From contig CM070874.1 in the NCBI GenBank assembly GCA_036365515.1, positions 98,376,442 through 98,440,441 of the forward strand: 64,000 bases of DNA, given 5' to 3'. The notes under the pieces were generated by a model. That model made no database searches and was not told the DNA's origin. It saw only the letters and a program-made list of their open reading frames with translations. This DNA is from Torymus aiolomorphi (taxonomy: Eukaryota > Arthropoda > Insecta > Hymenoptera > Torymidae). Within the stretch, counting starts at the first letter, position 1; each line of letters begins with the position of its first letter. The position numbers and the translations under genes were made by a program. Positions 48,231-59,929 of the stretch are shown here, in pieces.

Positions 48231-48905
48231 ACCCTTACGCAACAGCCCATTAAACTCGGCCGAATGCTAAAGCACTTCGTGAAACCGGCCGATAAATTTT
48301 CCGACCACTAGCACCGCCACAACGGCTGCCATCACTGCCGCTCTGCGCTGTCCGCTGAAAGAAGGAAAAAAAATTATAATCGAGTTCTTCCGTTTCCCCG
48401 ATACACACCGCTCGCACGTCCGATAGTTCGATCAAAAGACCGACCCTCCTCGCACGAACGCGGAGGAAGCGGCCGCGCCGTGGAAAAAGGACGAGTCGAG
48501 AAGAGAGTTTCCGTGAGGTGCGCTTTTAACTCCCGGAGCTTTGGGCTATCTCACGCCCTATATAATGCGCCGGAAGGCCGGGGTTTTACTCTTTTGCGTG
48601 CACGCGCGCGCGACGGCAGAGGAAATGGAGTGCACTTATTTAAAGGGGCATGGAGGGAAGAGAGTGAGAGAGAGAGAGAAAGGTGGAAGCGGGGGCAGAG
48701 AGAGCGTACATCGTGCGCAGGAGTGTCAAAAAGTGGCCTAGCCGAGAAGTTTGCCCCGGGTACACGGGGAAATATGTAGGTAGAGGCGTGTGGATAATTC
48801 ATCTGCTTTGCGCGAAAGTTATCTGCACGGGTACGGCAGCCTGCTGGGGTCGAGGCGAAATTTGTCGGTGGTCTACTTATTGCGGTTTTCGTTACATTTA
48901 AGAAG
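48231..48905. promoter_or_regulatory. GC-rich island with TATA-like element
   Basis: CpG-rich island; CCTATATAATGCGC at 48557-48570 is a good TATA-box match on the plus strand. Arg-rich frames on both strands (up to 99 codons) are domain-free. Confidence 0.35.
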
Positions 48906-50700
48906 AGTAGCGCTCACATTTTTCAACGGAATCATGTTTTTCAGACTATTCCGTTGTGCCATTGAATTGAAGGTGATTAAACAAGTTTAAAGTTAATAAA
49001 TTGATTATTATTATTAGTTTTTTATGAATTATTAAATTTTTACTTGCTGAAATTGAGTGTATTATTATATGAAATAAAAACACTTAAGCCTCTATAAATT
49101 TTAGTTTAAGTTATTATTTTTATACACATTTTTGATGAAAATAATTTAAAAGGCTTCAAATGAGCTGAATTTTTATGATAATTAAAAATTAAAGAAGAAT
49201 GGAAAGCAGATATATTTTGTACATAGTATACAGTTCTATAGTGCCTATAATGTTAAAGATTTAATACTGACTTACACATTTAGTTAGCAACGTAAAAAAC
49301 TATCATCGTCTACGTTTATTTTTATTGCAAATGAATCATTCAAATTACGTCAATTTTCAAAGTTTCTATTACTTATCTACGAAAATTGTGTTACTTAGTC
49401 ATGACATTATGGAGAAGTTCTCCAGGTATCTCTAGCTTACCATCGATATAATATATACCTTCGTCCGTGCTGTTCCGAACTCAAATAGTTGGTTTCGAGT
49501 ATATGGGAATTAACTATTGATTGAAGATTGCCACTATTGCGATCGTTGATAGTAGCAATAGTTTTCGGTTTACATTCTGAGAAAGATTTATTAAAATAAT
49601 TGATTTTGCCTCTACATAATATTAGCCGAAGTCTATAGACCGAAATTTAATCATCGAAAAGAGTAGGGGCAGCCACTTGTGTTCTCTCAAGTTGACGGTT
49701 CGACCGTCTGCCTCCTCTATTCCAACCCAACCGCCCGTTACACAGGGAAAATAATAAACGAAGATCGGGTATAAGACAATCATTGTTCGACTACTAATGA
49801 AACAATTTATCATACATTATTTCAACTATTTCTTAAAATTAACAATAGGCTGGATTGGGTATTAGCTTATTTTGAGTATTTTCAACGTCAAATAACTGAG
49901 TGAAAAATGAAATAGCTATTTAGCATATATGACTCCCAGTGGTTCTTAACTAATTTATTTGATAGTATAGGACACGGTCTTTAAAAAATTAGAAATTATT
50001 ACTGATCTCCACTCACTTCCTTACATTTATACACATTTCTAAACTTTATAGTCAAATAACTTGAGAACGGATCGTCAAAATGTAAGTAAAATTAATTTGC
50101 TATGTTTATAACAAAGCCAATTAGTACAGGTTCGTTTTTTAATTCATTAAAATGTCTATTTTTACTTAGCAGTATATGTAACCATTGAACGTTAAAAATC
50201 AAACTTTAGAACTTTATTTCATAATTTTGGATCGTTAGAATAATTTTAAATTTCACAAAATTACGTGTATTGCGTTATAATACGTATACAAAATTTTATA
50301 ATGATGGCAAGGCAACGAGGTTTGAGATGAACTACTTTAAGAGTTGCCTAATTTAGGAAGTGATTAACAATATAGGCTAATTGCAATAGAGTTGAGCGGG
50401 AGATACAATCAAAAGTAAAATAAATATTGTTATCAATTATTTTAACAATTGATTAAAAATACGTATAAATCATTCATTGAATCAAATGTTTCACTCAAGA
50501 TTGTTCATCTGCCATATTGTGTATATAATCAGAACTATTTACATTTAATCTTCTTGTTTTTTCGTTGTGTAGTATAATACGAAATACAAAGAGGATGAAA
50601 TTATTTTAAACAATAATCTATTTTCTCCGAAAGCTACGAGATTAGCATTAGTAACTGCGCAAGGGAATTCGCGATTAAAATTAAATTATGAATCGTACTT
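48906..50700. other. AT-rich non-coding DNA with one hairpin
   Basis: The only structure seen is an interrupted hairpin at about 49511-49563 (AACTATTG...ACTAT / ATAGT...CAATAGTT). Confidence 0.4.
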
Positions 50701-51215
50701 TTTGCAGAAACTCCCCCTCTCTCCTTTTCTCCTTTTCACGACTCCCTTGCTTTTCCGTACCCACTTCAGCTATTTGCATACCCGGTTAAAAGAAGGGAGC
50801 CGGGCGCAGTGGAAAAAAAACAGGAGCGCGACGAGAGCAAAACGTCGCGGCGTCCGCGCGGAGATCAAAAGCAGAGGAAGCCATTCAAGATCAAGGATAG
50901 CAAAGTCCATTGAGGTACTCTCTCTCCCTTTCTCTCTCTCACTCTCTTTCTCTCTTCTCTCTCTTCTCCTCTTTCTTCGTCTTACTTGCCGGGGCAAGCT
51001 CCTTTCTTACGTAGAACTTCGGTAGACGCGGTGTCTTTGTCTGCGGGGCAGCTGCAACGTCCTTCGGCTCTCCATCCGCGTCCACTTAACCAGCGGAGGG
51101 CTGTGTATGCGTACGTGTGTATGTGTGTGTTTGGGTATAAAGGAAAGAGAAAAGAAGAAAAGCTAGTCAATGGGGCCAAACTGTCGCTGCAAATACCACT
51201 AGCTGCGGTCAAGTG
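50701..51215. promoter_or_regulatory. GC-rich island with (CT)n
   Basis: GC-rich, with CT repeats at about 50920-50975. Frames of 75-107 codons on both strands are low-complexity or domain-free. Confidence 0.3.
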
Positions 51216-52711
51216 ATCTTAATTCTTTTAAAATAGAGTACAAGAACACTATTTAAAAATAAGTATTGGAATAAAATCCAGAAGGAATAAATTACTGCCT
51301 GCTCTGCGTGAAATTTTCTGTTTCATTACTTTTCAAATTTTCTGAATTTTACGATTATAGTATCAAAAAAGTAGACTATAATTATGAAAACTAAATATAT
51401 TATAATTAGTTTTTTACACTGTACAATAATAATTAGGTATTTATGTACAACGTAACATTTTTTATTGTACTTAAAATTTGATCTTAACTATACTTAAAAG
51501 TAACATAATATCTGACATGCAATTGATGATATTTAAAGTAAAATCTATAAAACGATAGTTAATTTAATTAAATCGCTTTTATACGTGATCGCAAATTCAA
51601 TTAACCCTGTTCAGATACGTACATAAAGACTTCAGGAAGTTTACGAACCGTATGAAGCTACTTGGCGTCAATGGAGACCAGTATAAGTGATTACAATCGC
51701 GGGACTCTAGCGGGTCTATTCGGGTTCATGAACGAGTGGGAGTAATGATGCGTGCAACCAGTGACAAATGAAAATTAAAATGAATCTAGATTTTTATTTT
51801 CCATTAATGGTTTCAGATTTCTTATGAGATTAACTAATTATATAAATAAAGCGTAATTGGTAAATATTCATTATTTGCGATATAAAACATAAGTATTATT
51901 ATAAAAAATAACATGTAGATTCTAGTCCTGTACTCTACCGTTTTTAAAGATTGAAGAGATAATAAATCGAGGTTAAATATTTTCTTTAATTTTTTAATTA
52001 CTCAATTCTTCTCTAATTTTCTCAAAAAATGTTTAATTTCAAATTAGTTCAAATTTTCACAGATTAGGTATCCACATTTGTTTTTGAAAAAAAAAAATTA
52101 TTTTCGAAAAAATATACGTTTTCATTTTTGCACAATGGGAGTAAAAATCAATCGATGCTTATGAAAATTTGCGTTGAGGTAGGTTTTTTACATCTTCCAA
52201 TTAAGCTTGTTTTTGAAGAAAAGCTGTTCATGAGATTGGAAGATATTTGAGGTTAAATGTTTTTTATTGAAATTGTTCAAATTGTATTTAGTTTAATATT
52301 AGTGAACAAAGTAATTTGAAATTCATGAGGTGATTAGTACATATTACAAGCTATATTTTGTGAAATTTCGTAAAAATTGAATGATTGAAATAAATGTTGT
52401 ACAATGCAAAATTAGTTATAACTGTGGATTTTGTTGAGTTCATTGCGATTTACTGTATAAGAAAAATATAACGACAACTAGAAGTCAAGAAAACAATAAC
52501 TTTTGAGCTAAATCAAACAATTAAATTATGAATTTTAACAATGCCGTTGAAATTACACGATTACACGAAACAGAGTAAGTGGTACCAGCTTCTCACCACC
52601 GGAATTGAATTTTGCAAACTAAAGTATTTTATAATAGTTTAAAGTATATTTAATCCATCTGCCCGAACACTTGGAACCTGATTCTTGTTAAATAATAAAT
52701 TTAATGGCATA
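51216..52711. other. AT-rich non-coding DNA
   Basis: Nothing supported was seen. Confidence 0.4.
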
Positions 52712-52760
52712 ATAAATTAAGTTTGAAAAAGCTAAGTGTAAATGAATTGGCAGCGATTTT
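52712..52760 (+). repeat. Dispersed repeat, copy 1 (GAATTGGCAGCG family)
   Basis: AAATTAAGTTTGAAAAAGCT ... AATGAATTGGCAGCGATTTTTT. The same ordered blocks occur near 57.25 kb and 63.93 kb in the same orientation. In the other two copies GCCAAT/ATTGGC forms a hairpin just before a T run. Confidence 0.8.
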
Positions 52761-53159
52761 TTGCGTATAATTAGTTTTAAATCGTTATTATGTTTTACAG
52801 TAATTATGATGAGTAGATTACCCTGGTAGAAAATTAACCATATTTTATAGATAACGTGTTCATTAAATGGAAGCATTTTTAGCAAAAATAATGTAATTCA
52901 TCTAAAAGTTCACGAAGTGTAAATGCCATAATTTATTGGCACATATAATTATGAAATACAAGCAATGCTAGTTTTTAGCCATTAAGTTAACTGAAAAATA
53001 GCTGGTTAACATTTCTACCAAGATATACACAAATTAATAGTAATATTTACACAATTTCAAGAGTATACACATCGAGAGAGGGAAAGCGAGAGATAGTGGG
53101 AGCTTTCTTAAATACCAATCAGCTTAAAGCACTACTTAAAATTCAATAAGTGATCTAAA

Positions 53160-53640
53160 GTAAATAATGAAGATCTCACTTCAGGCCAATCCGGCGTGGC
53201 AAAAAACTGTAGGCAATTTACCAGGCATGATGCGCGCGTCAACGAGAACTCTCCAAGGCCTCGTCTCGACAAGCAAATCAAGCGGGAGACGTCGCAACCG
53301 CTGCGCGACAGGAAGTTCTCGTTGTCTTCGTTGTCACGCTGATTACACCAGCGACGGTAGTTGTTCGGTATGGCCAGGAATTCAGGATGCCGCGTAGCTT
53401 ATGATCGTTGCCACTCCTATTTTAGTTAATCCGATTCGCAAAAATCTGGCAGTCATATTTAATTGTCGACGTCTGAAGCGAACGAGTAAATTCGTTCGGC
53501 GAAAATTCAATTAGGGAAATGAATCGTCCCCATGCGCCGCGCTGCGTGGTGGAAGTCTCTTCCGAGTAAAGAAGTTCAAAGAGCTCGTGGCACGTGAAGT
53601 GGTGGGAAAAATGAGCGTATAGAAAAGGGATATACGGATG
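53160..53640. other. GC-richer island, no clear gene
   Basis: A 76-codon plus frame (53167-53397) and an opposing minus frame have no domains. A TTAATCCGATTCGC and CAATTAGGG-containing stretch near 53426-53515 could be regulatory. Undetermined. Confidence 0.3.
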
Positions 53641-54119
53641 TGTTGGAGGAGTGGGCCGATTTTTATTATAAAAAAATATTTAGAATGGAAATTTGAAACT
53701 GCGGGGTTGGCATTACTGTTTATCATCCTATTATTATACTACTTGAGATGAAATAATAGCCATATACTTTTTTAATCATTAAATGAATTTTCTAATTTAT
53801 GCTTGCTTCATGTACTTAACGAAAAATTTCTCCTTTTTAAAAAATTAAGCATTTTAAAAGATTTATGATAACATAAGGGAAAGGATTTAGTTTAGAGATT
53901 ATACTACAATAGTAATGAAGGGAGTTTTTGCCGAGATTAATAAATTTATTACCTTCGTTATGGATAAAATAAACATTTTCATAATGCAAATATTTTCAAG
54001 CTTGAAAAAAAGATAGTATAGTTTTCATTAACGAATCTTTCATCTCCTACAGAATAAAAAACCATAAAATTAAAATGATTGGAAGTAGAATATAATAGTA
54101 CATTACGCAACAAGTGGGG
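53641..54119. other. AT-rich spacer
   Basis: Nothing supported was seen. Confidence 0.4.
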
Positions 54120-55366
54120 GGTGGGTAGATATCCCGATAGGGGAAATCACAGACAGGGAAAATCCCGATAGGTGATTTTAGAGACAGGTATATTTTGAGA
54201 TAGTAAGTTCAGCCGATCAAGGAAAATCTCAATAAGCAATATTACCGACAATTAAATCTTCAGAAAGAATTTTCACCGAGCGGGGAAAACGACGAAAGTA
54301 TAATTATAGAAAGGGAATATGCCGAAAATGTTTTTAACGAATACCCAAAATATCGAAAGTGAAATTTCAGAAATGAAAATTATCGAAATGAAAAATACCG
54401 ACGATGATAACATCCATGGGGAAAATGCCGAAACTTAGTTTCCATAATAGGTATAATGCCGAAATTCAATTCCCATACAGGCGAAAATACCAAAATCTTA
54501 TAATATAAAATATAAGTATCTCATACTCGAAAAACACTGTAAAATCTCGTAAAAATACGCTGAATATTAACAATAATTCAGTCGGTATGTCAGTGAACTG
54601 AAAAGAAAAAATATGCGTTATTGAAATTCAAGTATACATCTTGAAATTCGCCGAATATAAAAAATATCTTTTTTGTTTTTTTATTTATGTATCCTATACA
54701 AACAATTAATTATTATTATAAAAAATTTTAAAGAAATGCATTAGTTTGAGAAAGAAAAGTATGTATTGGCAATATCTAATAAATATTTGTTTTGAACAGG
54801 TATTTAATTACTATCCTGCTCGACTTAGTGGTTTAAAGTTAATCCATTATTGTAACAATCATACAAATATAATAACTAAGTTATACTTCTTAACAAAAGA
54901 TAACGAATCGTTTTGAAATTTAACAGAGAGGTAGTTTTTTCATATTTAAGAATCGATATTTTTATGAAATATTTTTATGAAATTTTTACGAAATTCATAT
55001 TTTGAAAGTCAATTATTATTATCATTGCCCTAGTACACGTTGCCGCGGGACTCAATCTCAAATTATTTTCTCGAGGATATGCCGTAGTACACAATAATTA
55101 TTTTATTTATATATGATGTACAAATTAAATAGAACTATTGCATATTTTGCTCTAAAACTTTATAAGTGTGTTTTGGGGCTAATTTGGAATGAGTTAAATA
55201 ATTTTAACCAAAACAACCTCTTGAAATTTTAACACAATGTTGTACTCGATAAGTGGGATAAGTGGTAAAAATTTTGAGTGGAAAATTTTTTTGAGATATT
55301 AATTCAAGAAATATAAACCATATTTTCATTAATAACAAATGACAGGCTAGAAATAATTTAAATAAA

Positions 55367-55620
55367 AAAAGAAATTGTAGGTAATTTAAAGACCTTTTAA
55401 TAAAAATTTAGTTTATTAAGTAATACTGGCTGAAACAAATTAAAAAATCAAAAAAACGAAAAATTCGAAATTGTTTTTTGGTTATAAAAAAAAAAATCGG
55501 TAAAATCAAAAAGTAGGGTAATGCTCTCTCTATTCTCTTCCGAAACGAAGAGAATAAGCCTTTTCCGATGCAAATCGGTCGATCGGTTCAAAAGTTCTCG
55601 CCTGTACACACACACACACA
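55367..55620 (-). repeat. Inverted repeat arm, left (partner at 61.55-61.8 kb)
   Basis: AAAAGAAATTGTAGGTAATT through TCGGTCGATCGGTTCAAAAG to TCGCCTGTACACAC is the reverse complement of about 61544-61805 at high identity. It is a reverse, truncated copy of the (TG)n-carrying repeat family. Confidence 0.9.
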
Positions 55621-55622
55621 CA

Positions 55623-55677
<55 letters not shown>

Positions 55678-55694
55678 CACACACACACACACAA
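55603..55694. repeat. (CA)n microsatellite
   Basis: About 45 CA units with two interruptions. It belongs to the (TG)n-carrying repeat family and directly abuts the Penelope-like fragment. Confidence 0.96.
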
Positions 55695-55695
55695 A

Positions 55696-55926
55696 TTGCT
55701 TCCTGTTCCACAACATATCAAAGATAATCCTACACACAATTTTGATTGGGCTAACACATTAATATTAGATAGGGAAATTAACAGAGAAAAACGTCGTATT
55801 TCTGAAATGCTGCACATCAATTTTATTGATAACACAATCAACAGACAGGAAGACACACAATTTTTAAATAGTCAGTACAACAGAATTTTTAATAAATTTG
55901 ATTTGAATTCTCATCGTTTTATATAA
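55696..55926 (+). pseudogene. Penelope-like element, C-terminal end of GIY-YIG endonuclease
   Basis: A 76-codon frame with an intact stop reads HNFDW...ILDREIN...RRISEMLHI...INRQEDTQFLNSQY. This order, H-FDW, ILD-E-N, R-SEMLHI, N-Q-DT-LN-Y, is the conserved tail of the GIY-YIG endonuclease of Penelope-like retroelements, which nicks target DNA for reverse transcription. The reverse transcriptase and the GIY-YIG core are absent: the left side is cut at the CA microsatellite. The piece itself has no stop or frameshift. The first codon is TTG, so the frame is a continuation, not a start. A hammerhead-like motif lies about 280 bp downstream, as in many Penelope-like elements. Confidence 0.75.
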
Positions 55927-56202
55927 TTATAATGTTTGTTGATTTGTATTTATGTATTGATTATTTTGATTACGGATGAAAATGCGAGAGCGATTTATTT
56001 ATATATACTACTTTGTGAAACGTGAGTTTGTCGGTTGGCGATTTATCTTGTGTAATAGGACGTAGAGCTTCTGGCTCTTAAAAATACCTACGATGATAAT
56101 AACTATATTGTATGTATTTTTTAGTATTCTCTCTTTGTGATTACAACCAAAATAACCATGTTTAAGATTCTATTGTGTCTTTGTTTTTATAGTTAAATAA
56201 AT

Positions 56203-56248
56203 GATTACCTGATGAGGCTAGAAAACTAACTAGCGAAACGTTGTGGTT
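56203..56248 (+). ncRNA. Hammerhead-ribozyme-like motif of the Penelope-like element
   Basis: The core CTGATGA (56209-56215) is followed by a stem-loop GCTAG-AAAACTAA-CTAGC and GAAAC (56235-56239). Next is GTT (56240-56242), a permitted NUH cleavage triplet, with A-C/G-T as the two-base stem III. GATTAC just before the core pairs with GTGGTT just after GTT (six pairs including wobbles) as stem I. The tiny stem III matches the known hammerheads of Penelope-like elements. One unpaired G at the base of stem II (56216) is off-consensus, so activity is uncertain. Confidence 0.6.
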
Positions 56249-56324
56249 TTGAAAATGGAAAGTTAAAGTGTTTTTTTGTGTACCTGGGTTGATCCTCACC
56301 ATCGTTTCTTATCATTGATTTTAT

Positions 56325-56691
56325 TTCGACTATTCGACCTTTCGGATATTTCATTTTTGTTACTATGACCCATTGTCAAAATTATTTACGAAACTTTTGA
56401 CCACTGTCAAAATTATTTTCGGATCTATTGAACATTCAAAACTTTCTCGTAGGAATTTTTCCTATTAGATTAGAACCTTATTCCGATGATTTAGCTATCG
56501 GTTAAATTACCTATCGGGATTTTCGCTATCGGAATTTCTGACCATTGTAATTCTTACCCCCCCCCCCCCCCTAGAAAATATATCTATTTTACCCATAAAA
56601 TATTTTCAAATTGTTCAAAAGAACCTTTTTGGATTTTCCATTTTTTATAAAATGGCCAAGGGAATCCGAGATTTCAATTCTTAGCTTTTCT
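56325..56691 (+). repeat. Dispersed repeat pair, copy A
   Basis: From TTTTATTTCGACTATTCGAC to GAATCCGAGATTTCAATTCTTA, closely matching 58566-58878 in the same orientation. Copy A has extra sequence (GCTATCGGAATTTCTGACC plus the C15 run) where copy B is shorter. It contains two tandem 31-bp blocks CACTGTCAAAATTATTT.CG. Confidence 0.88.
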
Positions 56692-56781
56692 TCGTCCGGG
56701 AGGATGCAAGCTGGCTTTTCTTCGCCTTAGACGCATTTTTGGCTTTTCTTCGCCTGTAACTTCCAAGTTGGCTTTTCTTCG
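56684..56781 (+). repeat. ~29-bp minisatellite, 4 units
   Basis: GCTTTTCTTCG occurs at 56684, 56714, 56742 and 56771 with variable 17-19 bp between. It starts exactly where the match to copy B at 58.9 kb ends. Confidence 0.85.
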
Positions 56782-56809
56782 TGCCGCACGACGAACTAGA
56801 GGAAAATGG

Positions 56810-56990
56810 TTTTAATTCCTTTGAAATTTTGTAGAGATGTAGAGTTTGTATATTATTTATTATACGAGTTCTTATGGTAAAAGAATTGATTTATGCATTT
56901 CAGAGATATTTGAGGCTAAAACTGTTTTAGTCCTCTTTTCAAATCATAATTTTTCGGGAACGGCTTTATGTATAAACATGAAATTTATAG
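56810..56990 (+). repeat. Copy of the GAGATATTTGAGG repeat family
   Basis: TTTAATTCCTTTGAAATTTT through AGAGATATTTGAGGCTAAAA to CGGCTTTATGTATA matches about 63315-63485 closely and the units at 62.5-63.0 kb more loosely. Confidence 0.8.
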
Positions 56991-57239
56991 ACAATTTTGT
57001 GGCTGGTATAGGCAATATAGGTATGTGTGAAATTTCACAAAGAAAATATAATTTGAAGTAAACGTTATTAGGAATTTTATTTGTTTTTCACACGTAATTT
57101 AAAAAATAAATCATACCTATTATTATTCATATTTTATACATAATTTAAAAAATTAATACTTTTTAATATTCATAAATTAATTTAATTAGAATTATATCAT
57201 AAATTGTTGAAAAAATTATAAATTTTGTTATTAATAATT

Positions 57240-57302
57240 AAAGGAATCAGCAAATTAAGTTTGAGGAAGCCACGGGGCCAATGAATTGGCAGCGGTTTTT
57301 CT
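57240..57302 (+). repeat. Dispersed repeat, copy 2 (GAATTGGCAGCG family)
   Basis: AAAGGAATCAGCAAATTAAG ... GGCCAATGAATTGGCAGCGG then a T run. GGCCAAT / ATTGGC forms a hairpin immediately 5' of the T run, a terminator-like arrangement for pol III. Confidence 0.8.
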
Positions 57303-57343
57303 TTTAGAGCGAAAAAGACGATAATGAGATGAATAAAAGACAT

Positions 57344-57508
57344 ATGCTGTTGAAGGCCGCGTGCCACGGTACACGTATTACGACGTACGTATGACACGAT
57401 CACGAAAAATGGTACAAATTTTTAACAACAATACATAGACTACTGAAATTTTCTTGTCGTGCGACCGTCGTAACACGTATAGCGTGGCGCGTGGCCTTCA
57501 ATAGTATT
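57344..57508. repeat. Inverted repeat, ~59-bp arms
   Basis: Arm 57344-57402 (TGCTGTTGAAGGCCGCGTGC, then ACACGTATTACGACG) pairs with 57450-57508. The 47-bp loop is present in the opposite orientation in the related structure at 60.4 kb. Confidence 0.88.
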
Positions 57509-58376
57509 TATCGTAACAATCACGAAAAATTCTATTTAGCAACAATACATAGAGAAAAATTAGGAAATTCGTTACACAATTTTTGCATTTGAAAATGCAG
57601 GTTTAAAATAGAAAAAAAAAATGTGATAAAATTTTCTATTTGGTTCAATAACAATCTTTATTATTACACTATGGTTTATAATATTCCTAATACTACAAAA
57701 TTAATTGTATAAAATGTTTTGAAGGAAATATTTGATTAGAACGAAGTTCTGGTGAGTTGAACAGAAAATTACATTAAACTTTTTTTATCCAAAAAAAAAA
57801 ATAGTTTATTGGGATTTTTAATAAAACTAATAAAGATGGAAATTTAATTTCTTCATATAAAAATACGCATTTCAATTCTTTACATGCCTGTTCTTTAAAA
57901 ATCGCGATTTGCTCAATTTTCAAATTTGATACTTTTTCTGCAAAATCGCGGTATTGATTAAAAACTACCTATAATTAAGTATGTGAATTTAATCGACGAG
58001 TTTCGGCGATATCGTACACAAGTATTTTGTAAAATGCTACACAAATAAAGTCTATGCAGAGAATTTCGGCCCACAAACTATTTATCGAGATAAATTGTGC
58101 ACAGTTATAATCTACATTAATATGATCTACACATGATGTACATTTTAATCGTGTAATCTATCTCAGTGTAGACTATATATGTGTACATTTTTTCTTAATA
58201 TTATTTGTGTAGAACTTAGCCGTGCTATAAAAGTTCTGTATAGGGGCTTTGTGTAGATACTAAATGTGTTCAATATCGCTTATAGTATCGAATACAACCC
58301 AATGCGTAATTTGTTTTTTAGTTGCGTAATTTTATTTATTTGACTCACCAATGTTTTATGTATATGTTTTTATAGC
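57500..58376 (+). repeat. ~880-bp direct duplication, copy 1
   Basis: From TTCAATAGTATTTATCGTAAC to CCAATGTTTTATGTATAT it matches 60490-61392 in the same order and orientation at roughly 90% identity. This copy lacks about 50 bp found in copy 2 (around 60936-60985). Confidence 0.9.
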
Positions 58377-58565
58377 TTATTGGTAATCAGATTATTGACT
58401 TAATCAACTTATATTTTGATTAATCAATTGTACTAACGCATCTAGCGCAAACGTTTATCTTTATATACGTTTTAAGAAGTGTTTTATTAGTTTTCGAAAT
58501 TTCGGCCTGTTTAACCACCGATTTTCGGAATGTGTACCTATCTGTGATATAACCGTTGATAGTTT

Positions 58566-58878
58566 TTATTTCGACAATTTGAACTTTCGGATATTTCATT
58601 TTCGTTACCATGAACCATTGTCAAAATTATTTACGAAACTTTTGACCACTGTCAAAATTATTTTCGGAACTATTGACCATTTATAACTTTCTCGTAGGAA
58701 TTTTTCCTATTAGATTAGAACATTATTCCGATGATTTAGCTATCGGTTAAATTACCTATCGGGATTTTCGCCCCCTAGAAAATACATCTATTTTATCCAT
58801 AAAATATTTTCAAATTGTTCAAAAGAACTTTCCATTTTTTATAAAATGGTCAAGGGAATCCGAGATTTCAATTCTTAA
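58566..58878 (+). repeat. Dispersed repeat pair, copy B
   Basis: The partner of 56325-56691. It goes directly from CGGGATTTTCG to CCCCCTAGAAAATA, without the sequence and long C run of copy A. Confidence 0.88.
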
Positions 58879-59203
58879 GAACATCTCTTTCCTCACTTTT
58901 GTTGTAACATATTGTTTTATTGATTTTTTTCATAAAAATGCGTAAAGTTACAAATGGCATTGGCATCAGTAAAATGATACCTATTATGGAGTCGTTCGCG
59001 TCACCCCGTCCCCCCCTCCTCCGCGAGCGCCAAATCATGCTAGTTATAACTCGTGTCTGCGATACTAAAATGTACTATTAAAAAATGTACATTCAGCGTT
59101 TTAGACGTACCTTTTCTTAGCTTTTTTATTGTGATATTTGTTTTTTGTAAATTTTGCGTTTTAACTTTAAAAATGTTGGCAATATGTCTCTGCGCAGGTG
59201 CAC

Positions 59204-59424
59204 AGAGAAAAGAAAATCTTAACTGTTAATGAACGGACGTTTTGATATGGACAAATGGAATGTTCATTTAAAATTAGACAAATTCCTTAACAGTTAAGTC
59301 ACGAATCATTTGAGTAAACAAATCTAACTTAATTCTTAACGAAATCATCTAACTATAAATGACCATTCCATTTGTCCATATCCAATCGTCCGTTCGTTAA
59401 CAGTTAAGATTTTTTGCTTTCTCA
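59204..59424. mobile_element. MITE/foldback, ~220 bp, ~50-60-bp arms
   Basis: Arm CAGAGAAAAGAAAATCTTAACTG, then AACGGACG and GATATGGACAAATGGAATG, is matched in inverted form at the right with a few mismatches. TTAACAGTTAA also occurs in the centre. The ends resemble the CACTGAGAAAA group at 31 and 44.3 kb. Confidence 0.85.
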
Positions 59425-59599
59425 AAGAGAAAGCTTATTAACGGTCAAATTTTTCGACCCCGAGATTTCGATGATTTTTTATATTTCTGAGATCCCTGAG
59501 TCGAAATATGCGTTTTCTTGAAGATTTCTGTGCATATGTATCTGTGTGTGTGTCTGTGTGTATGTGTGTGTATGTGGAGGGGGGGGTCTGTGGGTGTGT

Positions 59600-59634
<35 letters not shown>

Positions 59635-59700
59635 TGTGTGTGTTATAAATTTGTCCGCAGCATAACTTGAAACTGGTCAGAGATATCAAATTTATTTTTG
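59416..59700 (+). repeat. (TG)n-carrying repeat family, copy 1
   Basis: Head hairpin GCTTTCTC-AAA-GAGAAAGC (59416-59434), then TTATTAACGGTCAAATTTTT, about 90 bp of unique sequence, a (TG)n tract at 59539-59643 with a G8 run, and a tail with AACTGGTCAGAGATATC. The head overlaps the right end of the MITE before it by a few bases. Confidence 0.75.
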
Positions 59701-59929
59701 GCACGTATTTAAAACTTATTTGGAGTTGTGCAAGTTCAATTATATAGTTGATCGGATAATATTAAGTCAGGTAAAAAAAATAAAGCAAAATATCGAAAAA
59801 TCGAAATTTTTTTTTCGTCACCGAATTTGGATATCGGTGGGAAGTAGGTCCATTTTCTGAAAGGTCTTGATATGACTTATCAATTCACATTTTTATCGGC
59901 CCAATCGGATGTTATTGTTGAGTAAAATA

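Larger units (their letters stand above)
54120..56575. mobile_element. Composite element with degenerate-repeat inverted ends
   Basis: The left end has a G-rich start then AAAATCCCGATAGGTGATTT and a long run of loosely repeated GAAAATnCCGA-type motifs (54120-54490). The right end is the inverse: ACCGATAGC-type motifs, AAATTACCTATCGGGATTTT, then a 15-base C run (56557-56571). Between them lie AT-rich DNA, half of an inverted repeat, a CA microsatellite and a Penelope-like fragment. The reading as one element with foldback-like ends is an inference. Confidence 0.45.

Noticed and set aside
53167..53397. 76-codon frame with Ser/Arg/Cys-rich end
   Set aside because: No domain or splice context; treated as chance.
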